A stretch of 64,000 nt of DNA, taken from contig JASAMV010006448.1 in NCBI GenBank assembly GCA_030248065.1, positions 1-64,000 of the forward strand, in the 5' to 3' direction. How positions within the stretch are numbered: the stretch's first letter is position 1; each line of letters begins with the position of its first letter. The DNA comes from Rhynchonema sp. JSB1_4 (lineage: Eukaryota > Nematoda > Chromadorea > Monhysterida > Xyalidae). The translations under genes and the position numbers were made by a program. Below are positions 35,650 through 47,167 of this stretch, in pieces. Under the pieces are notes generated by a model. It did no database searches and was not told the DNA's origin. It worked only from the letters and a program-made list of their open reading frames with translations.

Positions 35650-36950
35650 ATACACATAGTAGTGGCTGGGGGGTTACCCCCCTCTGAGGAGTGTAGTTCC
35701 TGGTCCGGAGGGGGAGATAGCGGACCCTCCGTTTTTTTCGGAGGGGAAGATAGTGTACCCCCGAGCAGTGTTGGAGGTACTCTGGAGGGGGGATACCTAG
35801 TGTACCGCGCTCGGAGAGGGGGATACCTACTGTACCAGAGCCGATGGCCTGGGGGGGTTATGTACCTAGGGGGGTTTGGGGGGGGGCGGGGGTTAGGTTT
35901 TGGGGTGAAAATTTTTAATGTGTTTATTATGTGTGGAATCGTGTGAGAACGTAGTATTTGCGCGCGTAGCGCGCGAATTTGGGGCAATTTGAGGTAAAAA
36001 CCACTGATTTTACACTAATTTTGGCCATTTTGGTCAAAAATTGGCACTTTTGAGGCAAAATCGGCGGGGGGGGGATGCCTACTGTACCGGGGTGAAAATC
36101 GGGGGGATACCTACTGTACCATGCCAAACATCGGGGGGATACCTACTGTACCAGGCGAGGGGGGATACCTACTGTACTGCCCCCCCAAACCCCCCCCCCC
36201 CACCTCCAACACTGCCCCCGCGGGGGGAAGGGGGGGGGGAAGACCCAAATTCGGGAAAAGGTCACTTTTTGAGGTAGAAAATTTGACCTATTTTTGCCCC
36301 TTTTTGGGAAAAATTCTTCATAAAAAGAGTATTTTGGCGACTTTTGAGAACATTGACCTGAAAATTACACATTTTAGGCCTAAAAATGCCCATTTTAGGC
36401 CTAAAAATGGCCATTTTAGACAAAAATTGGGGGAGATAGGTACCCGGAGGGGGAGATAGGGGCACTGTAGTGGCTGGGGGGGATGGGGGGGATTCCCCCC
36501 CTAAGGGGTATCTATCTCGAGTCAACCCTTAGGGGGGGATGGGGGGAAGGGTATCTATCTCGAGCCGACCCCAAAGGGTATCTCGAGTAAGTAGATTTAT
36601 GCTTTTCAAAGCCAAAAATCGGTGTTTTTCGACCCCGGAACCCCTAAACACCCAAAAATGGTCATTTTAGGCCAATTTTCGGCAAAAATGTCAAAAAGTA
36701 CCCATTTTTAGGCCAATTTTGCAGTAAAATTGCATGCAAAAAACGGCCTTTTTTCGCCTTTTGATGGACCATGCATAGGGGTATCTTGGGTAGCCTCTGG
36801 GGGGTATCTCGAGCAACTCCGAAACCTTCCCCCCTAGGGTATCTTGGGTCGATTGGCCTGCCACCACACTGGATAGGGGGATAGTGTACCACCCGAGGGG
36901 GAGATAGCGTACCCGAGGGGGGACCCCCCAGGAACTACACTGCCTCTGAG
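35650..36950. repeat. G-rich compound repeat with GGGATACCTACTGTACC units
   Basis: Runs of 5-9 G alternate with GATACCTACTGTACC, AGATAGNGTACC and GTATCTCGAG units. GTAGTGGCTGGGGG occurs at 35657 and 36468, and GGAACTACACTG at 36940, suggesting two or more overlapping hAT-like copies. No gene is seen. Confidence 0.5.
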
Positions 36951-37153
36951 TACTCACCTACCACAAAACCCGAGGGGGGTTGGGGGGGGTTGAGTACTTA
37001 CCTCTCACAACTCCAAATCATACCTCTCACAAGCAATTTTATACATTTTTAAGGCAAAGATCGGTGTTTTTCGACCTTATTTTCCCAAAAAATCGCTAAA
37101 ACCCACCCATAATACCTATTTTTAGGCGATTTTCGGCGAAAATTTGGAAAAAG

Positions 37154-38235
37154 TACCGTATTGTCGGAAATAGAACCCGTGGGGTCTATTTTTTCACTGG
37201 GGTCATTTTGGGGGGTTCAAATTATGGGGGGTCAATTATTGGGGGGTTATATTTTTCATTTGGTCCCCCGACGAAAAAAAATCATTGTTAATAATGCCCT
37301 TAAAAATGGCTTGTTTTCGGTATTTTCTACCTTTAACAGCGTCGATTATGCTTAAAAAGCTGTGTTCTGTAGTGTACGCAAGCTTAAACAACGTTTGACA
37401 CAACAACACAAACACAGCCCTACCATACCAATCTGAAGTGACTTATTTTACTGAAAAAAGTAGGGTTTTTTTGTCAAAAACACTAAAATTTCTGACGGAT
37501 TCAGCAAGTAAGTGATCAGTATTGTCCAGTAGTGTGGCTACCCAGGTGTGCAATCAACTTACTGTACCACCAGAAAGGCCTGCAATCAACCTACCTACTG
37601 TACCGCATACCACTAATCTGTGGTACGGTGAAGGTTGGGGGTGGGGTTCTATTAATGGGGGGGGGGTCAATTAATGGGGGGGTTCTATTTTTGATTTCGA
37701 GTTCGAGCAGTGCTGTGGCTACTTTTGCGGGGCGGGTAGGGTACATAGGTGGAAAAAATCGGGGCGGGTAGGGGGTAGTGTACCTGGGATCTTGGGGGGG
37801 GGGGGGGGGAAATCCGGTTTGGGGGGGGGGGAGGGGGGGGGGAAGATTTTTCGGGGCGGGTAGGGTACAACACAAGTTTTTTCGCGTGCCTGTTTTTATG
37901 TACTAACAAGTACATATATCGCGCGCAGCGCGAAATTTTTTGCATTTTTTAGGGTTTTCGGTCGAAATTTGGGCATTTTTGACCGAAAAATGGGCATTTT
38001 GGGGTAAAAATCGGGGCGGGTAGGGTACCAGGGCGGGACGGGTAGGGGGGTAGGGTACCAGAGCGGGGCGGGTAGGGGGGTAGCGTACCAGGCCGGGGCG
38101 GGTAGGGTACCATTGGGGGGGACCCCCCCCCCCCCCCCCCCCCCCAGCCACAGCACTGAGTTCGAGCCATTTAGGGGGGGTTCAAGTAATGGGGGGGTGA
38201 ATTACTGGGGGGGTTCTATTTCCGACAATACGGTA
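37154..38235. mobile_element. TA-flanked element with CCGTATTGTCGGAAATAG ends
   Basis: The ends TACCGTATTGTCGGAAATAG and CTATTTCCGACAATACGGTA are perfect complements. The homologous repeat at about 26560 lacks the insertion, confirming the borders and a TA duplication (Tc1/mariner type). It contains a second insertion (37708-38158). Confidence 0.8.
37708..38158. mobile_element. hAT-type MITE nested in 37154-38235
   Basis: The ends CAGTGCTGTGGCT and AGCCACAGCACTG are perfect complements flanked by exact AGTTCGAG. The interior has GGGCGGGTAGGGTACC repeats and a long C run (about 38123-38145). Confidence 0.85.
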
Positions 38236-38352
38236 CTGTTTTTACCTCAATTTTTGGCCAAAATTGTATCACAAAAACGGTGTTTTCGCCTTTTTGGGTG
38301 ACCAAAATCATACCTCTCACGGTTCCGGTCCCAACCCGCATCATCCTCAGTC

Positions 38353-38900
38353 AGTGGTGTCGTTGGGAAATCAAAAAGTCAGGATACCGGATACCCAAAA
38401 TATACTGGCAGGCGGAAAAAAAACCGGTTTTTTTTCCGGAAAAAAAACCGTTTTTTTTCCGAGACCCGAATACTTTTCCATTTATTTTTCCGTGGGTACC
38501 TTTTCGGTTTTTGATCGGAAAAATATCGGTACTTTATTCCAATTTTTCCAAAAATTGTAATGCAAAACTGATGAGTTTTTCGATTTCAGTGAAAAATTGG
38601 CTCGAGCACAAAAATTAACCAGCCCAAAATGGGCCAAAAAGCGTGTAAACCAAGTGTTTTCGACTGACTTCAACACTCTTCCAAGAGCAATCTCGTCACT
38701 TCGAACAAATTTTGCACTGAAATTGTTATGTTTTTCGAAATTACGTTCTTAAGTACTGGAAAAGTATTTGGAAAAAAAAACGGTTTTTTTTCGGAAAAAA
38801 AACCGTTTTTTTTCCACGAAAAATAAAGAACGGTTCTTTATGACAGTATAACCCAAAATCCAAAATTTTCGGATACCGGATACCCAAAATGAAAAATCTC
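38353..38900. repeat. Truncated, inverted copy of the GTATCCGGTATCC family
   Basis: CAGTGGTGTCGTTGGG plus GGATACCGGATACCC matches the reverse complement of the right end of 46369-47167. Two AAAAAAACCGGTTTTTTT palindromes (38415-38462, 38768-38815) are inserted. The far end is missing. Confidence 0.5.
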
Positions 38901-39327
38901 GGATACCGATTTAACGAAAAATAAAAAAACGGTTCTTTATGACAGTATACCATAACTGTGCCCCACTCCCCACCCCACTGTCGAGGTGCCCCACCCGTGA
39001 GTGAGAGTAAATTTTCTTTGTTAATTCAGATTGGTGGCTGCGGAGGAAGGATAAGAAAGGGGTGCAAAACAACCGGACATGCGCGTGTGGACATTGGTTG
39101 ACGATTGCAATAAATATCATTTATTATTAGTCATTGATGGCATTTTTGGCATAAATGGAATTATTGGCAACAGTCAACAAGTAGTACAGTGCATGCACCA
39201 TCATTTTACTTGAAAAAAAAAACGAAATTTCGTTCAGATGCGATGAAAACAAACCTAAATTTCCTGAGACCAACAAAAAGCAAACTGGCAGTGCAGTGCA
39301 GCGTTATACTGCTATACGTCCATCCAA

Positions 39328-40264
39328 TCAAGCACGTTCCGAATCGACAATCAACCTTGGGTTTGCATCCCCGCTGTCCCGACCTGGCAAACTGCCTGGT
39401 GTGGTGACCATGCACTCGACATCTCTGCGCAAATAACACCGACGAGGTATGCCGTACCAGACTGATGTTTCAACGAATGTCCAACATTTGCAACGTGGAT
39501 GTTTGTCCCCTTCGTCAGAGCATTCGATCGGGTTCGCTGCGTCGAGATACGCGACAATTTTGAACAGGTTGGTGTTGAGCCGGTTTATGTTGGCGAACGA
39601 ACGACGATCAGGTGCGCAAGGCTTCGGGCCTGAAATGTTGTTGGCAGGGTTGGGCAAAAAAAAACGACGGCGTTTTTTCTTAAAAAAACGACGTTTTTTT
39701 TTCAAAAAAAACGCCTGGGTCGTTTTTCGTTTTTTTTAAACCCTGAAAATTTCCTTGATTTTCCCTGATTTTTCAGGGAAAGTACCCTGATTATCAAGGA
39801 AAATCAATTTTTTGTCCCATTTTTTTCAAAAAATTTTCGACCAATTTTTACTTTGTCGAGATACGTCGATATACGGAGTTTGACTTTCAGTGATGACCCC
39901 GGCCAAAGTTGGTCCCATGATGCGGGTCTGATATGGGATCTTAACAACTCGCTAGAAAAGGGTTGAAACCCGTTTATTTTGCCTCAGAACACATAGAATT
40001 ACTTCATTTAACCACGTTTTCTTCCCAAAATGAGCGTTTTTCAATTTTTTTGGGGGCATATTTTGGTCATCTGGGCGTTTTAAAAAAAACGTTTTTAAAA
40101 AAAAACGTTTTTAAAAAAAAACGATTTTTTGAAAAAAAAACGTTTTTTGCCCAACCCTGGTTGTTGGTTCCGAGGGATTCATTGAAACTGGCGATGACCT
40201 GGTGCACCGATGATCTGGTAAATGGACAGCCATAAACACATTGCTGTGGCGTTTCTGTGCCGTT
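39328..40264 (-). pseudogene. Cysteine-rich exon split by a hAT-like insertion
   Basis: On the - strand, 40264-40168 and 39636-39328 form one open frame if the element 39645-40159 and one target copy are ignored. The frame starts at a possible splice acceptor (about 40265). It runs through QQCVYGCPF, FNESLGTNN, GPKPCAPDRRS, PIECSDEGDKHPRC, KCWTFVE and RRCYLRRDVEC to a stop. Seven or more cysteines and N-glycosylation sites suggest a secreted or extracellular domain; I do not recognise the family. The + strand is also open here, so strand choice rests on composition. Upstream exons were not found. With the insertion present the frame is broken. Confidence 0.45.
39645..40159. mobile_element. 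hAT-type MITE, CAGGGTTGGGC family, 515 bp
   Basis: The ends CAGGGTTGGGCAAAAAA and TTTTTTGCCCAACCCTG are flanked by exact copies of GTTGTTGG (39637-39644, 40160-40167). It matches 2590-3002 and 46572-47064 along its length. No transposase is encoded. Confidence 0.92.
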
Positions 40265-40509
40265 CTGGTGCAGCAGCGGTTATTGCAGCTGTTTTGAACA
40301 AGTGTCCTATACGCAACGTTGTTTACACCACTTGTTGACTGTGTTGCCGAAATGCCATTTATTCTTATGCGCTGTCAACATGTGTCCTAACATGACTGTG
40401 GATTGCTGGCACACTGGCACAGCGTTTTCAGCCGAGTTTTCATGGTACCCACCACACTTTTTTGTGCATTCCACAACAGTGTTCAAATCTCTATCTCCAT
40501 CAGGACGAC

Positions 40510-41235
40510 ATGTTTACCAACACGTTTCTGCTGCTGTTTGGCTGCATCCTGTTGTGTGCTCTCAACTATGGCAGTTGTTCCATTCGTTGTTGGTTGACTA
40601 TGATAGATGAGATTCAACAATCATCCGACCAAGAATGCTCGGCCTGCATCCATTACAAATTTCAAGTAACTGCTGGGCAACGAATTTGGTCTATCAGGTT
40701 GGTTTGTTGGGATGTGACACCAAAGTGCCAGCAAAATTGAAGGTAAGCAATTTGGATCACTTCAAAACATATCTATACATATTTTTTGGACTGCACTACC
40801 TAGCGTCAGTATTCTGACACTGGGTGTGGACAGATGCAATTCGTTGTTCCCATTTTGTGCATAGTACCCCACCCACCAATACTTCCATGGTGGTCTAAAC
40901 TGGTCACCAATCCCATCGCAAAATGAGGTCCAATACAAAATTGAATTTGTCTTGCCTTGGTCTGCTTGTCGTCAAAATTGAAGCGCAGATACGGCTCCAA
41001 ATGTGATAGACAGCGTAGACCTTGACCTCGCAGGTTGTGTGTGCAAGGTGCCAGATGTGGACAGGCATGGGATGAGCTCGGAATCGACCTTCCACAAGTT
41101 GGGAATATCGAGAACATTGAAAAAGATGGCATACTCTACAATCGAACATTCTGTTGCGAAACGGATTTGTGCACTGTTGACCATCCGCTGGACTTGATGG
41201 AATTGGAACACGAGGACAACAATGGTCCGGGTTGA
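40510..41235 (+). CDS. Small secreted Ly6/uPAR-like three-finger protein
   Basis: Two exons (40510-40697, 41034-41235) join in phase to encode 129 residues. Residues 1-23 are a typical signal peptide (MFTNTFLLLFGCILLCALNY). The mature part has ten cysteines and ends in the hallmark FCCETDLC, like the CC-x-x-DLCN close of Ly6/three-finger domains, with an N-glycosylation site (NRT) just before it. The tail is acidic. The terminal GPI signal common in the family is not seen, so it may be secreted. It lies head to head with the broken cysteine-rich exon and 0.5 kb before the PTP-like gene. The role is unknown. Confidence 0.62.
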
Positions 41236-41750
41236 ACATCGTGTTAAGCTTCGTTTGATGCGCTTTCGAGGAAAATTTAGCCGATGCTTAGGTATATCTG
41301 AATGTATTTGTTTTGTTTTTTGTACTTTTACGATAATAAAATTGAAATCCTAGCTGTGTTTTTACTTGACGAGTGATCGTGTCAAATGAGCGTAACAGAC
41401 CGACCAATTGTCGCACAAGCCATGGCGAAGTCGACAAAAATTGAGGTTCAAGATACCAAAGAAGCAGTGAACAATGCAACAGTTCCTGAAGCACTATCCA
41501 ATGCATCGAACTATAAAGTACTCAAAGTTTGCTTTTTTGGCATTTATCACCACATACGCAATATATACTTGAATATCCACATCGGTTAAGACCCCGCCGA
41601 GAGCCAACAACTTACGACCAAGGCTCAACAAAGAAAACTCGTCGCATTTTCATCTCAGTTTCATTTTGCACAGACAGCCGATTTTGATTGTTCTACAGAT
41701 TATTTTCGCAGTTCGCAACACGAAAATTGCAAATCATCAAGCCATCCAAC

Positions 41751-44700
41751 ATGCCCGATTCGCCGTTGCTTTCTGCTGGCGGCGGTGCACCAGCGGCGGT
41801 CAATCGGTGGCAAGACGGATCGGTGCCGGCGACACAAGATGCCGAACAGGAGGACACCGGCAGTGATCCGGTGGAGCAGACCAAGCAACGACAGCTGCAT
41901 GGCAAGACCGTCAAGGTCGGGGTTGGAAAAAGATTTGTAAAGTTTCCCATGCGAAGTTTATTTGCAGAATTTCATCGTCACGTCCGTGAACGCCGGTCGC
42001 GGGCCGCGTGCACGCGAGCATCGAAACATCATCCAAGAAACGCCAAACATTCATCATTTTGCCAGGGTAATTTTCCATGACGGATATAACAAAATATCAA
42101 GCGGAAAGAAGCAAATAATTTTTCCCAAAATCAGAATCCGCAGCGCAACGCGTACGTCGACGTGCCGCTGTTGGAACGTGACCGATTTGTGTTTAAAAAC
42201 AAGATTAATGGTTGGCATATTGCCAAATTCATTATTCCTCGCAGATGTTTTAAGAATCACCCGTTTTTTATGCAGGCCAATCGAATCCGGACGCATATCT
42301 GCATGCCACCAGGATCAAATGTTCGCGTGCTGACTACATTCTCACACAAATGCCACTCGAAAACACCCAGTTCGACTTCTGGCGCGCTGTTCTTCACGAT
42401 GTACGGAGTTGGGTTGATGTTCCAATGACTGAATTATAATGATTCACCCTTCATTTTTTGAAACAGATTTGCTTCCTAGGTAATTTTGTAAATTAAAACA
42501 TGAAAAAGCTATCAGGATTGCAAAGTGATCGTGTCGCTCATGTCGACTGAACGCGAAGACGCCGACCTGTTGACGCACACACCGTACTGGCCGATGAAAG
42601 TCAATAAAAAGATGACTTTCAGACAGGACGGTGGCAACGAACCGGTTTGGCTGGGGTCTTTTGACAAAAAAAAACACAATTTTGAACAAAATAATGCAAC
42701 TCCAAATTTTTCCAGCCCATTCATCTTCACACGATGGAGATGGTCGATCACAATATGCAACCGATCGACGCGAAACGTCTCGCGAAACTGAAGTCGCCCG
42801 GAAAAGACGAAGAACACGTCGACTATATCATCTACAAGTTACAGGTAAGTGTCCTTGATATTGGTCGCACAATGACTTAATAAGAATTGGTCAAATTTTT
42901 TTCCTGAATCGCAAAGCAGGCTAGTGACGGGGCAATGACGTTGCGTTGCGCGATCACACACAAAACACGTAGTAAAGAGAACGTTTCAGACCTGCGGCAA
43001 CGTGGTTGATCTGCTAGATTATTTTTGGCAGAAAATGTTTTGTCAGAATCACAAATAGCACAGTGGTTAAGAATGACCGAACTTGAAAGTCAGGATTGAT
43101 TTGATGAATTCTTATATGATCGTTGTGCGACCAATATCATGTCCATCTGCTGCAACGTGTCCTTGTTATCATGCCCATCGAGTGCAAGCATTCTTGTTAT
43201 CATGGCCATTTACAGCATATCTTGTTGTCATGGATATTGGCATCACAGGTTACATAACATGGTTTTATTGTGCCCATTGGATAGACAGATCCTTTTGTTA
43301 TTATGCCCATTCGCTACATGGTATTCTTGTGTCGTGCCATCCGCTGCAAAATCAGATGCGGTGAAGCAACATTATTAAAAACAGTGAATTCATCAATCCA
43401 ACACAGATCCACACATCACTACATCCACAACACGAGATCTACGTATTGCACTACCGCAATTGGCCTCGCAAAGGATTCCCGACCGTCGAATCGTTGCTCG
43501 ATGCGATCAAAACCGTTTGGAATTTGGAACACCTGACTCAAGAGGACCTGCCCAATTTGGAAATCAAACGTTGGTGATAGTGTATCCCGTATCGTATTGT
43601 ATAGTCCATCCACCAGCTCATGTCACTTTGGTGTTGCTGCTGGCCGACTTGTTCCCTTCCTCCACGTTCTAATGAAAGATAAATTGAGTTTTCGAAAATA
43701 TTATTTTTGCTCCCAAATTGTAATTTTTATGAAATCGACGTGCTTTATCCGTTTTGATTTAATTTACTTTCAAATTTGATCGAATTCAACCTTTTTCGAC
43801 ACATTCTATTGTTTTTTCATTTTTTTCTGCGAAATCGGTCACACACAATTTCTCTTTCATTAGAACGTGGAGGAGGGAACAAGCCAGCCAGCAGCAACAC
43901 AAAGTGACATGAGCTGATGGACGGACTATACTGTATGTGTTTCTCGCTATACAAATGTTCCAAACTTTCAGCGCCCCAGAAAGTGTTGACTTCGCACACG
44001 GCACATCCGCTGATGATTCAATGTGACGACGGAGTGACGCGAACGGGCACGTACATGGCCATTGATGTGTGCGCACGTGATGCTGAGAAACAAAAGGGAA
44101 AGTTTGATGTGGTGCGTCTTGGGGATTGGGGCAATTTTGAAAAATGGAACATTATTCACGATGGTACATAGCATGTATTTGTACACACTTGCCTACAAAA
44201 GCAAAATGTCTGCAACAAATTTGAGGCAAACTGGGAATATGAAGATAATCATTGGGTGATATTTTCGAAACGGTGTAAAGTTCAGTTGGGTGTAAAGGTC
44301 GGTGGTCGGCGGTCGACAGCTCAGTGTGATAGACCTCGGTGTAAACTTGAAACATTCCACGTTAATAACAGGCAATGTTTCACGTTTACACCGAGCTACG
44401 CCGACCGAGCTTTCGACCGAACTTAACACCGACCTTAACGCCCAACTGACCTTTACACCGTTTCGAAAATTCCACCCATTGGTGAAACATTAGCCAGCTC
44501 TCTGATGCCGTGGTCAGCCGAGCTAACTTGACTGTGTAGCTACAATAGTGATCTACTTCGGTGTGGACGCCTGCTTATGATAGCGGGTTGATGATGCCAA
44601 TTTTCCGTCCCCTCAGGAATTCGTAGCGTCCGACATCCGTGACCATCGTTACGGCGCATTCGACCATCTGCCGCATTATCGATTTGTGTACACTTGCATG

Positions 44701-45382
44701 TTCACGTATTGCGTGCAACGTCATCTCGGACTGGACGGTTATTCAATAAAGATGCCTGTTAAATTTCATGATGTTTCACCAAAACAAGTTTTTGTCATGT
44801 TCAGAAAACGACGACCTGTACAAACGCTGGATGGACGGAGCCGTGCCCGGACCGATTTCGCCCGATGAATGGAAAGAGGCAAAAACGATACCCGCAAAGG
44901 TACACGGATAATTGACAAGCAATAATTTTATGGCCATTTAACAGACCTGTATTTTTTAGTTGAAACCTGGTCGCTTGCTTTTCCATCGAATTGAGAAAGT
45001 CGGCAAAGCGATCAAACCGAATAAACTGGCAGACGAATCACCGAAACGATCGAAGACCAAATCGAAAGACAAAAAGACGCAGGAAGCGAGCAGCACGGCA
45101 ACGGGGTCAAATGCGGTGTCACCAAACAGTCCAACAAGTGAAAAAGGGAAAAAGGCAAAGGCTGAGAACAAGAACAAGCAGCAAAAGCAGCAGATGAAGA
45201 AACCTTCGACTGAAAAAAGCTCAGCGGCAGCCGTTCAAAGTGGCACTGCTATTCCGGAAGAATCAGTGAAAATGCAGCTGCAGACCCCGCCCTCCCAGCC
45301 ACATGCTGAGGCAGGCCAGGAGAGCTCAGCACCACTTGAAGTCGCAATACCGATCGAACAAGAGCAAAGTTTACAGATGTGA
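41751..45382 (+). CDS. PTP-fold protein, predicted inactive phosphatase
   Basis: Eleven exons join in phase into 554 residues: 41751-41915, 41968-42066, 42135-42210, 42276-42400, 42516-42644, 42716-42844, 43407-43569, 43972-44111, 44617-44737, 44805-44899, 44960-45382. The classical PTP domain covers about 70-400: RNAYVDVPLLERDRFVF, DAYLHATRI, DYILTQMPLENTQFDFW, VIVSLMSTE with YWP, YRNWPRKGFPTVESLL, PLMIQCDDGVTRTGTYMAID and YRFVYTCMFTYC. The Cys313-x5-Arg319 core remains, but the preceding His is Gln, the general acid Asp of WPD is Arg262, and the usual Q-loop glutamines are not evident. It is therefore probably a pseudophosphatase that binds phosphotyrosine or scaffolds (inference). Residues 425-554 form a Lys/Ser/Gln-rich disordered tail. 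There is no signal peptide or membrane segment. Confidence 0.88.
42859..43136. mobile_element. TA-flanked MITE, TTGGTNGCACAATG family, copy 3
   Basis: The ends TATTGGTCGCACAATGA and TCGTTGTGCGACCAATA match copies 1 and 2, with the interior in reverse orientation. It lies in intron 6 of the PTP-like gene. Following bases 43137-43330 hold loosely repeated ATGCCCATTNG and CTTGTTATCATG units. Confidence 0.85.
44248..44492. repeat. Imperfect palindrome in an intron of the PTP-like gene
   Basis: GGGTGATATTTTCGAAACGG pairs with CCGTTTCGAAAATTCCACCC, and GGTGTAAAGTTCAGTTGGG with CCCAACTGACCTTTACACC. The loop side repeats GACCGAG-type steps. Two TGAAACAT/ATGTTTCA sites lie near the centre. Confidence 0.65.
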
Positions 45383-46368
45383 GGTGATACAAACAAATAG
45401 ATGAAACATTACAATGTGATTGGGTGATTCATTTTTTACTTGAAAAGTGCGTTTGAAAATTCATAGTTCAAAGTTTGATCAAATGCCATTATACCATCAA
45501 CGAACAGATTTTGATTGTGCGAATAAAGTGATTGGTTTATAGCGGTAACAAACAGGGATCCGAAAAAACTGTGCAAGGAAACCAAAACTGATCAAAATAT
45601 CATGTTGTCAGAACATCTCAGCGCTCATATCATGTTGTCAGAACACGGAGGCTCAGCGCGCACTGTAACTAAAATTATTTCGAAACAGCGGTGAAAAAAC
45701 CACGGGAGCACTAACAGCGATAAAAATGGCTGGGAAAAGAGAGTGGTAGAAATAACAACGGGTGCAAAACAGCGGGGTAAAACAGCGAGTGCAATAAATA
45801 ACAGCGGTGAAAAAAACAGCGGGTGTGGAGAAACTGAGAGTCCCAAACTTCGGAGCCAACACAACTCGGGGCGGCTAAAAAAATTACGCTGAACATGGAC
45901 CGTGCAGTGGTGTCATTGGGGGAAGGGGGTTACCCACCTAGCATCCGGTATCCAGTATCTTCATTTTTTTTAACCCAGGGGTATCTAGTATCCTGACATT
46001 TTGTTCAGGGGTATCCGACCCTAAAATTTTTCCAAAGACAATAAACATCGACCTTTTTTACCTCCAAAAGCCCAAAATAGTTTGCTCACGCTAGCACAAC
46101 CCCTAAAATGACCCGTTTTCACCCATCCAGCAGCGATTTTGCTGAATTTTCCACTAAGAACTTTACCTTTTTTGTACCACCCCCTGGTCACCCGAGATTT
46201 TTATTAATTTGGGGGAACACTCCTGGTATCCGAGATTTTTCCTTTTGGGTATCCGGTATCCGAAAACTTTGGATTTTGGCGATGGGAGTCTGTGGATTGA
46301 CAGACAACTGGCATCAATAAAAGTCGCAACCATCAGAAATCGAAGCCGAGCTATTGAGCGAGCTATTG
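45383..46368. other. Intergenic repeats after the PTP-like gene
   Basis: 45640-45900 contains AACAGCGGGTG units and AACTCGGGGCGGCT, also found inverted at 54635-54700. 45905-46283 is a truncated CAGTGGTGTCATTGGG repeat with GTATCCGGTATCC units. No gene is seen. Confidence 0.5.
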
Positions 46369-47167
46369 CAGTGGTGTCGTTGGGGAGGGGGAAGGGGGGG
46401 TTACCCTCCTAGTATCCGGTATCCGCTGGCGCAAGCATTATCCCCAAAATGACCATTTTTTGCGCTTTCAACACCGATTTTGCTCGATTTTTCTCTAAAA
46501 AAAGTTGACCTTTTTTGAACAACCTCCCCTGGGTATCCGAGATTTTTATTTTAGGGAGCAACCCCCCTGGTCAGGGTTGGGCAAAAAACGTTTTTTTTAA
46601 AAATATCGTTTTTTTTAAAAAAAACGTTTTTTTAAAACGCATAGAAGACCAAAATATGCTCCCAAAAAATTGGAAAACGCTCTTGTTGGGAAGAAAACGT
46701 GGTTAAATGAAGTAATTCTATGTGTTCTGAGGCAAAATAAACGGGTTTCAACCGTTTTCTAGCGAGTTGTTAAGATCCCATATCAGACCCGCAGCATGGG
46801 ACCAACTTTGGCCGGGGTCATCATTGAAAGTCAAACTCCGTATATCGAGTTATCTCGACAAAGTAAAAATTGGTCGAAAATTTTTAAAAAAAAATGGGAC
46901 AAAAAATTGATTTTCCTTGATAATCAGGGTACTTTCCCTAAAAACTCAGGGAAAATCAAGGAAATTCAGGATTTAAAAAAAGCGAAAAATGACCCAGGCG
47001 TTTTTTTTGAAAAAAAACGTCGTTTTTTTAAGAAAAACGCCGTCGTTTTTTTTGCCCAACCCTGCCCCTGGTATCCGAGATTTTTCATTTTGGGTATCCG
47101 GTATCCGAAAATTTTTGATTTTGGGTTTCCGGTATCCTGACTTTTTGATTTCCCAACGACACCACTG
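46369..47167. mobile_element. hAT-type MITE, GTATCCGGTATCC family, interrupted
   Basis: The ends CAGTGGTGTCGTTGGG and CCCAACGACACCACTG are perfect complements flanked by exact AGCTATTG (46361-46368, 47168-47175). It is split by the element 46572-47064. Confidence 0.9.
46572..47064. mobile_element. hAT-type MITE, CAGGGTTGGGC family, nested
   Basis: The ends CAGGGTTGGGCAAAAAACG and GCCCAACCCTG are flanked by exact CCCCTGGT (46564-46571, 47065-47072). The interior matches 2590-3002 and 39645-40159. Confidence 0.92.

Noticed and set aside
34720..38170. Proline- and glycine-rich frames in the G/C-run region
   Set aside because: Low-complexity translations of G and C runs within MITEs.
39449..39739. 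+ strand open frame across the cysteine-rich exon
   Set aside because: The opposite strand gives a cysteine-rich, aromatic-containing protein with a plausible acceptor; the + frame has no family features. Not fully settled.
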